A stretch of DNA of 64,000 bases, taken from Paenalicyclobacillus mengziensis (lineage in GTDB: Bacteria > Bacillota > Bacilli > Alicyclobacillales > Alicyclobacillaceae). Each line of letters opens with the position of its first letter. The stretch's first letter is position 1. This document shows, piece by piece, positions 8,179-17,326 of this stretch. Made by a program: the position numbers and the translations under genes. The DNA lies in the NCBI RefSeq assembly GCF_017298635.1, contig NZ_CP071182.1:3386001-3450000 (forward strand). Direction: 5' to 3'. Below the pieces are notes generated by a model. It worked only from the letters and a program-made list of their open reading frames with translations. It was not told the DNA's origin and made no database searches.

Positions 8179-9102
8179 TTGCCAAAACATATCTATCTTC
8201 AACCCGACGCACCCGACCCGATACATAGTGACGATGTAGTGCTCGCACTCGTTCGCAACCATGTTCCCGACGTGCATGCCGTCACTGGCATCGACGAATC
8301 TGGTGGCGAGGCGCGCACCTATGCCATTGATGACAACATCATTTTAAAGGTTCAGCGTCCACAGCAATTGCGTCCACTCACGAGCCTTGAAAAGGAAATC
8401 TTTTTTCTAAACCAACTGTCTTTAAACGAGGACATCAGCGTGCCGAAGGTTCTTGGCTACGGTCGGGAAGGCTCAATCGAATATACGGTAATGACCCGGA
8501 TGCCTGGCATCGCGGTCGTCAATACGACGCTGGAAGGCGATGCACGCAAGGAAACCCTCTTCAAGCTTGGACAAACCCTAAGGCGCATTCATTCAGCGCC
8601 TCAGCAGCCATTTCATACGAGCGGGCTGTTTCCTGGGGACACCAATTTTGATGACGTAAAAGCTCGCTTTGAGGAAGCGTTTGATGGGCTTATTGGACGA
8701 ATTCGTGACAAAGATATCACGTGGGCACTGCCGTACACGGCTGAACAAGTGGCTACAAAAGCGCTTGCGGCTCTGCCAGAATCCAATCAACGAGTTGCGT
8801 TGCACTCGAATCCAGGTCCCACGCATACATTCGTGGATGCCTCCACCAGACTGTTTACAGGGCTCATCGACTTTGGAGATGCGTATGTCAGCCACCCAGC
8901 ATGGGATTTGTGGCGGTGGAACTTACCTGCTGATCGTCAAGCCGTTCTCGCCGGATACACCAGCGATAAAGAAGTTGACGACGCCTTTATGGGTACATGG
9001 AGAGTGGTCATGGTGTTGTCCGACATGATGGCAATCGCTTACGAGACGAACGCCAATGCTGCATCGCAAGCTGATTTAAAGGTTTTCGTCGAACAACGAT
9101 AG
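8179..9102 (+). CDS. Aminoglycoside phosphotransferase-fold protein with degenerate catalytic loop
   Basis: 307 residues with the APH (PF01636) layout: an N-lobe with ILKVQRP (ATP Lys), a hinge TVMTRMPGIAV, and a C-lobe with LIDFGDAYVSHPAWDL, the DFG-like metal motif. The catalytic loop, normally HxDxxxxN, reads HSNPGPTH at about residue 209, so both the general-base Asp and the Mg-binding Asn are replaced. It may be a pseudokinase or use another mechanism. The TTG start at 8179 is chosen because GGAGG lies exactly eight bases before it; the ATG at 8164 overlaps that GGAGG. The gene stands alone between two minus-strand blocks. Confidence 0.75.
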   Translation: MPKHIYLQPDAPDPIHSDDVVLALVRNHVPDVHAVTGIDESGGEARTYAIDDNIILKVQRPQQLRPLTSLEKEIFFLNQLSLNEDISVPKVLGYGREGSIEYTVMTRMPGIAVVNTTLEGDARKETLFKLGQTLRRIHSAPQQPFHTSGLFPGDTNFDDVKARFEEAFDGLIGRIRDKDITWALPYTAEQVATKALAALPESNQRVALHSNPGPTHTFVDASTRLFTGLIDFGDAYVSHPAWDLWRWNLPADRQAVLAGYTSDKEVDDAFMGTWRVVMVLSDMMAIAYETNANAASQADLKVFVEQR

Positions 9103-9220
9103 GATAGAACAGTACAGAACTACTAATTTAGTATAGCACATTCAAAGACAACCACCACGCGGACCACTCGAAAACAGTCCTAGGTCTTATCTTCAGGATG
9201 TTCGCTAATACAATTTTGCC

Positions 9221-9250
9221 AATGGGGGCCTGTTGAATCAGGCCCCCATT
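9221..9250. terminator. Terminator hairpin between APH-like gene and sugar ABC operon
   Basis: AATGGGGGCCTG pairs perfectly with CAGGCCCCCATT across a 6-base loop. It lacks a long U-run on either strand but sits midway between two converging transcription units. Confidence 0.65.
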
Positions 9251-9355
9251 ACCTAGTACATCGTCATCGGAATGTGGTGCGCTTCAAGGAGCTCCTCTCA
9301 ACCATTCTCTCTTCTTGCAATCCCAGAAACTTCATGTCAACTGTATTCGGAACAG

Positions 9356-10684
9356 CTACAAGGCTGATTTCCCGGAGAGGTATTGATTCGCCTGAGTGTC
9401 CAGATTGGTTAACGCGGTAGATATCGTTTGCTTCCCAGTAACCGCGTTAAAGAAGGCTGCATCAAGCGCACTTTGAACTTCTGAGTAAGCATCTGTATTG
9501 GGTCGCGCAACGGTATTTTGACTTTTAAGAATCTGAACCGAGACAGCCTCTGCTTGATTCGCGGCCAACCAACTAGACGGGATGGCCTTAGCCCCAGCCG
9601 AGGTGGTAGGGGCAAACCCACTGTGCATCGACCAGTACGCTTGCTGTTTCGGCTCGTTAAACCAGTGAACAAAGGTCCAGGCTGCCTTTTGATCTGCGGG
9701 ACTCACCCCGTTGAACAGAACAAACCCGAGTCCCTGAACGATGGCGCCGCTATGTCCGGAAATTCCTGCTGGGAACGCGAACGCTCCCATCTGAAATTTA
9801 CCACCGGTCGCAGCGAGAATCTTTTGGTAGCCGGCCGACGTGCCGTCCACGATGGCCATTTTCTGGGCCCCGAAATCGGCGCGCATGGTGTTGCCGTGTC
9901 CGAATACCATGTCCTTCTGTTGAAACAGGTTTCTAAAGTAAGTAAATGTGGCTTGACCCGCAGCATTGTTAAACTGGACTTTCGTGCGGGCGGTGTTAGA
10001 AAACAGCTGTCCACCGTTTGAAATAAACGCTGAGAGAATGTGGGCTGACGAATCCTTGAAGCCCATTGGAATGACACCCAGAGATTTTAGTTTTTGCAAA
10101 TCGGACGCTAGTTGAGTCCAGGTTGTTGGCACGGACGCAATCCCTGCCTTTTTAAACAACGCCTTGTTGTAGTAGAACTCTTCCACTTTTACATCCGCAG
10201 GATAGCGATAGAGTTTGCCGCCCCATGTTGTGTTCTTGGATACACCGGGCCAAAACGTCTGTGGATTGTTCGAGGACAATGCGTGCATGTCTAAGAGCGC
10301 ATTCGCGCCGACGTATTTTCCGATGTAGTGGCTGATTTCCGCCAGGACCGGCGGCTGTCCTGCAGTCACTGCCGCGAGTGCCTTTTTTGAAGCATGGGTG
10401 ATGTTTAGGCTGACCTTTACATTAGAATGGGAAGCGTTGAACTGATTGACGAGTTGCTGCTCCGCATTCGCAACCGGTCCACTGGAATGCGATTCCCACA
10501 GCTGAATCTTCACAGGAGCAGATGCCCCGCTGGCAGACCCCGCCGTACCGCTGGTGCTCGTTAAATTTGCCTGACTGTTTCCTGAAGAGTTCCCGTTACT
10601 AGAATTGGAATTTGCGGTACCGCACCCTGCCACCACTAGGGTCGCTGCACTGAATAACCCCATTGCCACTAGCTTCTTATTCAT
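9356..10684 (-). CDS. Sugar ABC transporter substrate-binding lipoprotein
   Basis: 442 residues. A lipoprotein signal peptide with lipobox VAGC (Cys 21) is followed by a Ser/Asn/Gly-rich linker and an extracellular solute-binding domain of family 1 (UgpB/MalE type): KIQLWESHSSGP, VKVEEFYYNKALFKKAGI and a C-terminal AAWTFVHWFNEPKQQAYW. It captures an oligosaccharide or glycerol-phosphate type ligand outside the cell for the two permeases encoded just upstream. The start ATG follows GAAGGAG. In this operon the binding protein comes last, which is the reverse of the second importer. No ATPase gene lies in the operon. Confidence 0.88.
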   Translation of the reverse strand: MNKKLVAMGLFSAATLVVAGCGTANSNSSNGNSSGNSQANLTSTSGTAGSASGASAPVKIQLWESHSSGPVANAEQQLVNQFNASHSNVKVSLNITHASKKALAAVTAGQPPVLAEISHYIGKYVGANALLDMHALSSNNPQTFWPGVSKNTTWGGKLYRYPADVKVEEFYYNKALFKKAGIASVPTTWTQLASDLQKLKSLGVIPMGFKDSSAHILSAFISNGGQLFSNTARTKVQFNNAAGQATFTYFRNLFQQKDMVFGHGNTMRADFGAQKMAIVDGTSAGYQKILAATGGKFQMGAFAFPAGISGHSGAIVQGLGFVLFNGVSPADQKAAWTFVHWFNEPKQQAYWSMHSGFAPTTSAGAKAIPSSWLAANQAEAVSVQILKSQNTVARPNTDAYSEVQSALDAAFFNAVTGKQTISTALTNLDTQANQYLSGKSAL

Positions 10685-10722
10685 TCTCTACACTCCTTCA
10701 TTTGTTTTCAAAGCTTTTATTG

Positions 10723-11544
10723 TCAACCTTTAATGCCCGCATCACGACCAGCCACACCTGCAACAATGTGCCGTTGGGCAATAAAGAACACGACTGCAAT
10801 GGGCAGAAGAGCAATCAGTACAGCTGCAGTCATCTTTGGTATATTTCCTTGATAAAAGGTCATGTAATGGGCTAACACGACTTCGAGCGGTTGAATGTTG
10901 CGGTTATTCGTCATAATTAAAGGCCATTGAAACATGTTCCAAGCGCCAATAAACGTGAGCAGCGCTGTCGTTATCACGGCAGGTTTAGCGAGAGGGACAG
11001 CAACTCGCCAGAGGTAAAAAAGGTGATTCCCCCCTTCTATCGTCACAGCTTCCCAGTAGGCTTTGGGCATGGTCATAAAGAACTGCCGAAACATGAAAAC
11101 GCCAAAGGCGCTCGCCGCAAATGGAACAATTTCTACTGCGTAGGTATTCAGTAGATGCAGTTTTGATATCACGACGAACTGTGGAATCAGAATCGCTTGC
11201 GCAGGAATCATCATCGTTCCGAGAATAAACAGCAGAATGAGATTTTTCCCCCGAAACTTCAGGCTTGCAAGTGCGTAGCCACCCAAGGCTGACGTAATCA
11301 ACACCAGAATCACTGTGACCACCGAAATCATCACGGTATTCAAAATGTAACCAGTCCAATTCGCTTGCTGAAGCACACTCGTCAAAGGTTTGAAGTCAAG
11401 TTGTGGAATGAAGGCGGGTGGTATTTTGTATACATTCTGTGGACTGTTCAGTGCCGTCACCACAACCCAGTACAACGGAAATCCGAACAGCACACCGATG
11501 CCTGCCTGAGTGAGCCAAGACAGGCCCCTTCGCCAATGTCTCAT
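10723..11544 (-). CDS. Sugar ABC transporter permease, MalG/AraQ type
   Basis: 273 residues with six membrane segments and the EAA loop for ATPase contact: YWEAVTIEGGNHLFYLWRVAVPLAKPA. The N-terminal span WLTQAGIGVLFGFPLYWVVV and the conserved PQNVYKIPP periplasmic loop are typical of the MalG half of CUT1 importers. It starts 18 bases after the MalF-type gene, so the two are co-translated parts of one operon. It probably works with an MsmX-like ATPase encoded elsewhere. Confidence 0.88.
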   Translation of the reverse strand: MRHWRRGLSWLTQAGIGVLFGFPLYWVVVTALNSPQNVYKIPPAFIPQLDFKPLTSVLQQANWTGYILNTVMISVVTVILVLITSALGGYALASLKFRGKNLILLFILGTMMIPAQAILIPQFVVISKLHLLNTYAVEIVPFAASAFGVFMFRQFFMTMPKAYWEAVTIEGGNHLFYLWRVAVPLAKPAVITTALLTFIGAWNMFQWPLIMTNNRNIQPLEVVLAHYMTFYQGNIPKMTAAVLIALLPIAVVFFIAQRHIVAGVAGRDAGIKG

Positions 11545-11562
11545 TACCCCACATCCTCTCGT

Positions 11563-12537
11563 TTAGCGGTAAAATACCAATTTATTGCTCACCCATTTTT
11601 GGAAAATGGTCAAACCCAAAATGACAAAAAACAAAATGACGCTCATCGCTGCCGCAAGGCCATAGTGGTAAAACTGGAAACCCGTTTGGTAAATGAGAAG
11701 TGCGTCGGTCGTCGTAGAATAAGCTGGACCTCCTCCACCCCCGCGCGGCCCACCTGTCATCGTGTAAATCTGCGAAAACGCCTGTAGTGCATTCATGGTG
11801 GCGAACAGGACCACAAGAAAGGTGGTTGGGGAGATGAGCGGCCAGATGATTTTCCGAAAAATTGTCCCGTTTCCGGCACCGTCAACCATGGCTGACTCAA
11901 TAGGGTCTTTTGAGATGTTTGCTAGACCAGCGAGAAACAAAATGACATACAGACCGAGTGAGTGCCACGTGCTGTAAATCATGACGGATGGCAGTGCCCA
12001 TCTGGTGCTTTCGAGCCAATTGAGTGATTGGATGTGAAACCACGACAGGACAAAATTTGCCAAACCAAACCTCGGATTGAACACCCACACCCAAACGATG
12101 GACGTTGCGACGATGGGGGTCACGTGCGGAAGAAACACCAGTGAACGAAAAAAACCGCGCCATTTAGAACGGGCCGCCTCGCGGAACAACATCGCCAACC
12201 CCAGGCTCAAAAACGTTTGAGCCGGCACCATCAAGAATGAAAAGTAGGCGGTAGTGAGCAGAGATCTCCAGAACAGCGGTTGCCTAAAAATGATTTTAAA
12301 TTGCTCAAATCCGACAAACTGCGACTTTGTAAGGGTAATGTTCCAATGAAAGGCTGCCATCACAAACAACAGCAACATCGGAACGTAGGTAAAGATGGTG
12401 AAAATCGTCACGACCGGACTCAAAAGCAACCATCCAAGGGTCGCCTCAGTAAAACCCCTTCGCTGTCCCTTTGCTGCTTCAACGTGCGATTTCGTCATCG
12501 GTCTACTTCTGATGGAAATTTCTCTTTGATAAGACAC
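11563..12537 (-). CDS. Sugar ABC transporter permease, MalF/UgpA type
   Basis: 324 residues. It has an N-terminal cytoplasmic tail, then TLGWLLLSPVVTIFTIFTYVP, the typical first helix of CUT1 permeases, and an EAA loop SAMVDGAGNGTIFRKIIWPLI. I place the start at the GTG with AGGAGG six bases upstream; the ATG five codons earlier overlaps that ribosome site. First gene of the importer operon, separated from the upstream histidine kinase by a terminator. Confidence 0.87.
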   Translation of the reverse strand: MSYQREISIRSRPMTKSHVEAAKGQRRGFTEATLGWLLLSPVVTIFTIFTYVPMLLLFVMAAFHWNITLTKSQFVGFEQFKIIFRQPLFWRSLLTTAYFSFLMVPAQTFLSLGLAMLFREAARSKWRGFFRSLVFLPHVTPIVATSIVWVWVFNPRFGLANFVLSWFHIQSLNWLESTRWALPSVMIYSTWHSLGLYVILFLAGLANISKDPIESAMVDGAGNGTIFRKIIWPLISPTTFLVVLFATMNALQAFSQIYTMTGGPRGGGGGPAYSTTTDALLIYQTGFQFYHYGLAAAMSVILFFVILGLTIFQKWVSNKLVFYR

Positions 12538-12621
12538 TCTATTCCTCCTCATCGCATACTCGACAATGGGTGGTCAAATCCGAATCTCGCTCTTACAATT
12601 CAGAGTGTACTTGGCGCACGT

Positions 12622-12649
12622 AAAAAAACCGTGAAAGAGGTCTCCACGG
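12622..12649 (-). terminator. Rho-independent terminator after the histidine kinase gene
   Basis: On the minus strand CCGTG pairs with CACGG across an 11-base loop, followed by seven T. It separates the two-component system from the ABC importer operon downstream. Confidence 0.65.
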
Positions 12650-12675
12650 CTCGTAAAGTTTCTTTTAATAAAAAA

Positions 12676-14070
12676 TCAATTTTCCTGATTCACGTCATGT
12701 TGGTTCAAGTCATGCTCTGGTAGGAGAATTTGAAAACAGGTACCCTTGCCCGGCCAACTGCGCACCGTAACTTCCCCTCCATGCGCATTCACAACTTCCT
12801 TAACGATAGCCAAGCCCAGTCCGGCACCCCCGGTTTCGCGATTACGGGAGGATTCTACCCGGTAGAGCCGTTCGAAAACAAACGGCAGGTGCTCCGGCTC
12901 AATTCCTACGCCCTCGTCGCGCACAGAAAGCAAAACCTGGCCAATCGTCGATTTGACGCCGACAAATATGTTCTTCCCCGGCGGTGTATAGCGCAGGGCA
13001 TTGGAAACAAGATTGACAACCACTTGAGACATCTTGTTCTTATCCATCCAGATGCAGAGTGGACTTACAGGCATCGATAGTTTTAGGTTTACCGACCGAT
13101 GATCCGCTTCTGCGGCAAATAGACTGACGATTTTTGGAAGCCATTCCTGAACCACAACCCAAATGCAGTCGAGTTTTCGGACACCTGCGTCAACATCGTT
13201 CAATTGTTCGAGCTCGTCGACAATGGTTTGAATCCGTTCTGTTTCTTCCTGTAAAACGGCTGCCGTTTGTTCATCCCAATGAAACAGCCCAAGGTGGATG
13301 GCTTCTAAACGATTCGCAATAACGTTTAGAGGGGTCCGCAGCTCATGGTGAATGTCCGCCAACACTTTTTTCCTGGTTTCTCGGGCTTCATGGAGCCTTT
13401 GCTGGGTAACAGAAAAAGCATTGACGACCTTTTGCATTTCCTCGTCTCCGTTCTCAGGCAATGGAGCATCAAAATCCCCGGCCGTCATTGCTGTAGCCGA
13501 CTCAGCCAGTTGTTCAAGGGGTTCGAGAAAACTGCGGATTGAACTGCTGATGAATAGAAAGGCCAAAAGAGAGATGACGGCAAGCACAGCGAATTGTGCT
13601 TCATCAAAGTCTCTGGTGATTTGCAGCTTCAGCCGTCCGACCTGTGACGGGATGTATCCTTGCATATGCAGAACACCGATTTGATGGCCGTGGAACAATA
13701 TCGGGGAAGACTTCCAAGTGGGAGTCGGGGTGGCTTTTGTCTGGGTTTTGATGACATCGTTATTGCGAGTTATGATGACTGCCTTTATTTGCCCAAGCTT
13801 GTGGCCATCTATCTGAAGTGCCGCCTCATCAGGGAGATGTTGTTGCACCGCGGTCCACGAACCAAATTCATCGTATAAAACAGCCATCAATTGCGCCCAA
13901 TCGGCAGCCTGGTCAGCTTGATTGTGTTCTGCATACGTGTATAGCGAACGCTGCAGACTCAAATGTGCAGCAACGAGATCCAGCCCGACCATGGTAAACA
14001 TTACAAAGGCCACCAGAACCATGACACGCCGACGCAGGGAATGTTTGGCCCATGGGAGAAAACGCTTCAT
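12676..14070 (-). CDS. Sensor histidine kinase, OmpR-partner type
   Basis: 464 residues. Two membrane segments (about 15-36 and 158-176) bracket an extracellular sensor domain of about 120 residues. These are followed by a HAMP domain, the dimerisation box ADIHHELRTPLN with phospho-His 242, N box NLVSNALRYTPPG, G1 box DEGVGIEPEH, F box FVFERLYR and G2 box GGAGLGLAIVK. It overlaps the response regulator gene by 4 bases (ATGA), so the pair is translationally coupled. Its position beside a sugar importer suggests control of that importer, but a terminator lies between them. Confidence 0.9.
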   Translation of the reverse strand: MKRFLPWAKHSLRRRVMVLVAFVMFTMVGLDLVAAHLSLQRSLYTYAEHNQADQAADWAQLMAVLYDEFGSWTAVQQHLPDEAALQIDGHKLGQIKAVIITRNNDVIKTQTKATPTPTWKSSPILFHGHQIGVLHMQGYIPSQVGRLKLQITRDFDEAQFAVLAVISLLAFLFISSSIRSFLEPLEQLAESATAMTAGDFDAPLPENGDEEMQKVVNAFSVTQQRLHEARETRKKVLADIHHELRTPLNVIANRLEAIHLGLFHWDEQTAAVLQEETERIQTIVDELEQLNDVDAGVRKLDCIWVVVQEWLPKIVSLFAAEADHRSVNLKLSMPVSPLCIWMDKNKMSQVVVNLVSNALRYTPPGKNIFVGVKSTIGQVLLSVRDEGVGIEPEHLPFVFERLYRVESSRNRETGGAGLGLAIVKEVVNAHGGEVTVRSWPGKGTCFQILLPEHDLNQHDVNQEN

Positions 14071-14801
14071 GTCCGTCTCGTGCGCAAGGTGGCGACACCG
14101 TCTAGTTTGTACCCGATTCCGTACACTGTTTTGATCAACGGGGACTCTGTCAATGTACGCAGCTTGATTCTAAGGTTGCTCAAATGGACCGTGATCCGGT
14201 GAAGGTCGCCGACTGTCTCTGCCCCGTACAACTCGCTGGCGATATCTTCTTTCGTCAACACCTGTCCAACCCGCCTTGCCAAGAGGTAAAGAATCTGAAA
14301 TTCACTCAGTGTCAAAGACAGCTCCTGCCCGCTAAACCGAGCCGCGAAGTCATCCTTGTTTAAGGTGAGTAATCCATCAGAAAACTCGATGTGCGTTTCA
14401 TGGGGCGCCTGTTGAGTCAAAGCCGTATTTGTTGGGTAGTTGGTGCGAAGCAAGATGCGGACCCTCGCATTCAGTTCCCGTAGACTGAAAGGTTTTCCGA
14501 GATAATCGTCGGCGCCGACATCTAGACCAGTCACCTTGTCCGCCACACCGGACCTTGCACTCAATATGATGACTTTGACGTTTCTCAGCGATTTCGCCAC
14601 CTGACACACTTCAATTCCCGACAGACCGGGCAGCATCCAATCCAGCACGACGAGGTCTATGGCATTCTGTAGAAGGCAACGAATTCCCGATGGACCGTCA
14701 TAAGCTTTCAGGCATGCAAACCCTTGTTGTTCTAGATACAGTGCAATGGTATCAGCTGTATGTCGCTCATCTTCAACAATTAATATGTTTGGCATCAGCA
14801 A
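14067..14801 (-). CDS. OmpR/PhoB-family response regulator
   Basis: 244 residues. The receiver domain has acidic residues in ILIVEDERHT, phospho-acceptor Asp 54 in VVLDWMLPG, the conserved Ser in VIILSARSG and Lys in LGKPFSLRE. The C-terminal winged helix of the Trans_reg_C type includes LTLSEFQILYLLARRVGQVL and ends with VYGIGYKLDG. The first codon is TTG six bases after GGGGG, or the ATG two codons later. Partner of the overlapping kinase gene. Confidence 0.92.
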   Translation of the reverse strand: MLMPNILIVEDERHTADTIALYLEQQGFACLKAYDGPSGIRCLLQNAIDLVVLDWMLPGLSGIEVCQVAKSLRNVKVIILSARSGVADKVTGLDVGADDYLGKPFSLRELNARVRILLRTNYPTNTALTQQAPHETHIEFSDGLLTLNKDDFAARFSGQELSLTLSEFQILYLLARRVGQVLTKEDIASELYGAETVGDLHRITVHLSNLRIKLRTLTESPLIKTVYGIGYKLDGVATLRTRRT

Positions 14802-14857
14802 ATGGGTCCCCCTGCTCTTCAGGTGGATTCAGTCTCCAACTATCCTTTGCGCAGTAT

Positions 14858-15058
14858 TCACTCCGATGAGCTGTCGAAGAGATTTGCAACGATACTCGCC
14901 AGAATCACAATAGGCCAAAGTAAACACATCATGCCGATGTAGACTGAGGCGCACCACGACCAGCCATCTTCGTCGATGGAGTCATACAACTCTCGGGAGT
15001 ATAAAACAAGGGAGAGTAGGCAATATATCATAACAATTTCGACCAGAGGAATCGGCAA
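14858..15058 (-). CDS. Small two-span membrane protein upstream of the two-component system
   Basis: About 66 residues with two hydrophobic segments (IVMIYCLLSLVLYS and YIGMMCLLWPIVILASIVANL) joined by an acidic loop SIDEDGWSW. The TTG start is favoured because GAGG lies eight bases upstream; a GTG three codons earlier overlaps that site. Gaps to the HAD gene before it and the regulator gene after it are about 50 bases, so the four genes may form one operon. No family recognised. Confidence 0.55.
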   Translation of the reverse strand: MPIPLVEIVMIYCLLSLVLYSRELYDSIDEDGWSWCASVYIGMMCLLWPIVILASIVANLFDSSSE

Positions 15059-15105
15059 ATCCGTCACCTCTTCCAGCGAACGCTCATAGTCTGTAACACC
15101 CTCAT

Positions 15106-15972
15106 TTAACTGAAGACAGTTTGTATCTGTGTTCGGAGAGATCTCAGAAAATGTGCCATTCCGTCATTGTCCACGGAACCAATACAATGATCTGCCGCTT
15201 GCTTGACAGCATCAACGGCATTTCCCATAGCAACTCCGATGTGAGCATGTTTCACCATCTCGACGTCATTATGCTCATCTCCAACTGCAATCAGGACGTC
15301 GCCTTTTCTTCTTGACCTTAGACTTTGACTGACCTGAATTCCCGACCACTTTGATACCCCAACTCTCATAAATTCGAGGTAATTCGGACTGGAAAAGCAG
15401 TAGTGGAGCTGCTTTGGTAATTCTCGCTCGAGGCACTCGAGCAACTCATGAATCTGTAACCTGGTTTGATGTGTCGCATCGAGTAGTTTTACGCCGACCT
15501 TGACAATGTCCTGGTGTGAAATAAGTTCATTAGCGTGTGTAAACATTCGTGGCTTTAGCTGCTCCACCATTGCGTACGGCTCACTTTGTGCACTAACCCT
15601 GGATACCCAAAATGTACGGTCTGCTGTATCGACGTAAACAACGACATTTGTGAGACGCAGAAGGCGCGACAACAGTTCCAGTGCTATTTCATTTGGTATG
15701 CTCACGTAAGAATCAGTGTGCGTCAAGGCATCATAAACGTATGCCCCATTGCATAGGACGATGGGGTCCGTAACAGGTATACTTCGTAACAGTCGCTGTA
15801 CACCGGCAAAATTACGACCCGTTGCCAACGTAAAATGGAATCCAGCATCGACAACCCGTTCGACCTCCTTGATAAGAATTGGCGAGATCTGATTACTCGC
15901 GGGCACCAAGGTTCCGTCCACATCACTATAGAGAGCCGTACTCCACTGAATCAGGTCGCTAAAAGTGCACAA
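15106..15972 (-). CDS. Cof-type HAD-IIB sugar-phosphatase
   Basis: 288 residues. Motif I YSDVDGTLVP holds the nucleophile Asp pair, motif II is FTLATGRN, and motif III/IV is GDVLIAVGDEHNDVEMVKHA, with the C2-type cap domain between. This matches Cof/YidA sugar phosphatases that act on phosphorylated sugars or cofactors in the cytosol. The TTG start follows GGAGG with 11 bases between. Its place between two sugar importers suits a role in sugar-phosphate housekeeping; this is inference. Confidence 0.85.
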   Translation of the reverse strand: MCTFSDLIQWSTALYSDVDGTLVPASNQISPILIKEVERVVDAGFHFTLATGRNFAGVQRLLRSIPVTDPIVLCNGAYVYDALTHTDSYVSIPNEIALELLSRLLRLTNVVVYVDTADRTFWVSRVSAQSEPYAMVEQLKPRMFTHANELISHQDIVKVGVKLLDATHQTRLQIHELLECLERELPKQLHYCFSSPNYLEFMRVGVSKWSGIQVSQSLRSRRKGDVLIAVGDEHNDVEMVKHAHIGVAMGNAVDAVKQAADHCIGSVDNDGMAHFLRSLRTQIQTVFS

Positions 15973-16447
15973 CTCGCCTTTCGCCTCCTCGACGGACTTT
16001 GTGTTGCAGGCATACTGACTAAATTAGGAGCCATGAGAGCGATCCACATGGAATTTCCTCGTGGCTGAACGAAATCGACGTTCGAAGAGTTGGAAATTGG
16101 GGTAGTCACGGTCTTTTACAAGCGGAGGGAGAGACCTTGCAAGTTGAAACGTCACAGTCTGAGCCATTCCGTATCGCTCCAAAAAGCACTGTTTGTCAAG
16201 GCCATGGATTTGCTGACAATGAACCGACGTGAGAACTTCCAGGAGTTGCGAACAGGCAGGGCATCGTACCAGTTTGGATCACTCCTTACCAGACCTGTGT
16301 CAGTCAGTTGGCAATCGCTTCTCTACACCAATCCTCTAAATTTAAGATTACCAAGTCTGCGTAAACGTTCTGTATGGATGACATTAAATGTTTGTAAATT
16401 TTCGAAATCGAGCACGTTTATTGACTGTTTGTTGGGTTGGCCAGCAT
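15973..16447. other. 475-base stretch without a recognisable gene
   Basis: Lies between the HAD gene start and the end of the second importer, both on the minus strand. Open frames here on both strands have no ribosome site and no family-like composition. It should hold the promoter of the HAD/regulator unit. No repeat or convincing hairpin seen. Confidence 0.5.
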
Positions 16448-17269
16448 TTATCCACGTACCCCTTCGCCCCGCCCGATGCCTCGAATGATGTATTTCTGTA
16501 AGAATAAAAACACGATAATTACGGGTAACGTTGTAAATACTGCTGCGGCAGAGAGACGACGCCAATCTACAGAGTTACCCTGCAGGAAGCGCGCCAGCGC
16601 CACTTCGACCGGCTGCACGTGGTGACTTTGCGTAACCATGAGTGGCCACATCAGCGAGTTCCAACTGCCGATAAAAATATACAGACCTATGGTAAAGAGA
16701 ATGGGTTTACACAGCGGCACAGCGACCGTCCACAGGAAGCGCAAGTGGCCCGCACCGTCGATGCGAGCTGCATCCCAATAACTCTTCGGCAATGTAAGGA
16801 AGAATTGTCGCAGCAGGAAAATCCCAAACACCGATGCCCCATATGGTAAAATCTGCGCCCAGTAAGTGTCTAACAAATCTAGCTTTGCAAGCGTCACAAA
16901 GTTCGGAATCAGATGTGCCTCACTCGGTATCATTAGAACGACCAATATTAAGCTAAAGAGCAATTCCCGCCCGCGAAATTGTATAAAAGATAGCGCATAT
17001 GCGGCAAGAATCGATGTCGTTAATGCGATAACGATTGTGACTGCGGCAATGAGCACCGTATTTCCGAAATACATCGGCCAGCGAAACATCCCCCACGCAC
17101 GTGCATATACATCCCAGTGAAAATCCAGCCACAAATGCGGGGGAAACTGAAATACATCAGCCTTCGAATCGAGCGATGTTACAACTGTGATATAGAATGG
17201 CACAATGAAAGCTAAACCGATAATGACCGCAATGACCGTCCGCGAGATACCTAGGAATCTTCTATGCAT
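16448..17269 (-). CDS. Sugar ABC transporter permease, MalG type (second importer)
   Basis: 273 residues when started at the ATG reading MHRRFLGISRTV, which matches the length of the first MalG-type permease; the upstream in-frame ATG overlaps the GGGGGG that probably acts as ribosome site. The EAA loop YWDAARIDGAGHLRFLWTVAVPLCKPI is present. It shares the arrangement and many positions with the permease at 10723-11544 (for example ILPYGASVFGIFLLRQFFLTLPKSYW), so the two importers are ancient paralogs. Confidence 0.87.
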   Translation of the reverse strand: MHRRFLGISRTVIAVIIGLAFIVPFYITVVTSLDSKADVFQFPPHLWLDFHWDVYARAWGMFRWPMYFGNTVLIAAVTIVIALTTSILAAYALSFIQFRGRELLFSLILVVLMIPSEAHLIPNFVTLAKLDLLDTYWAQILPYGASVFGIFLLRQFFLTLPKSYWDAARIDGAGHLRFLWTVAVPLCKPILFTIGLYIFIGSWNSLMWPLMVTQSHHVQPVEVALARFLQGNSVDWRRLSAAAVFTTLPVIIVFLFLQKYIIRGIGRGEGVRG

Positions 17270-17326
17270 AGATATAGAACCCCCCATCAAGAATTAACGG
17301 AACACGCAGATCCAAGACTCAGGCCA

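Noticed and set aside
16090-16488. 132-codon plus-strand frame in the gap before the second importer
   Set aside because: No ribosome site, antisense to the permease 3' end, and composition unlike neighbouring proteins.
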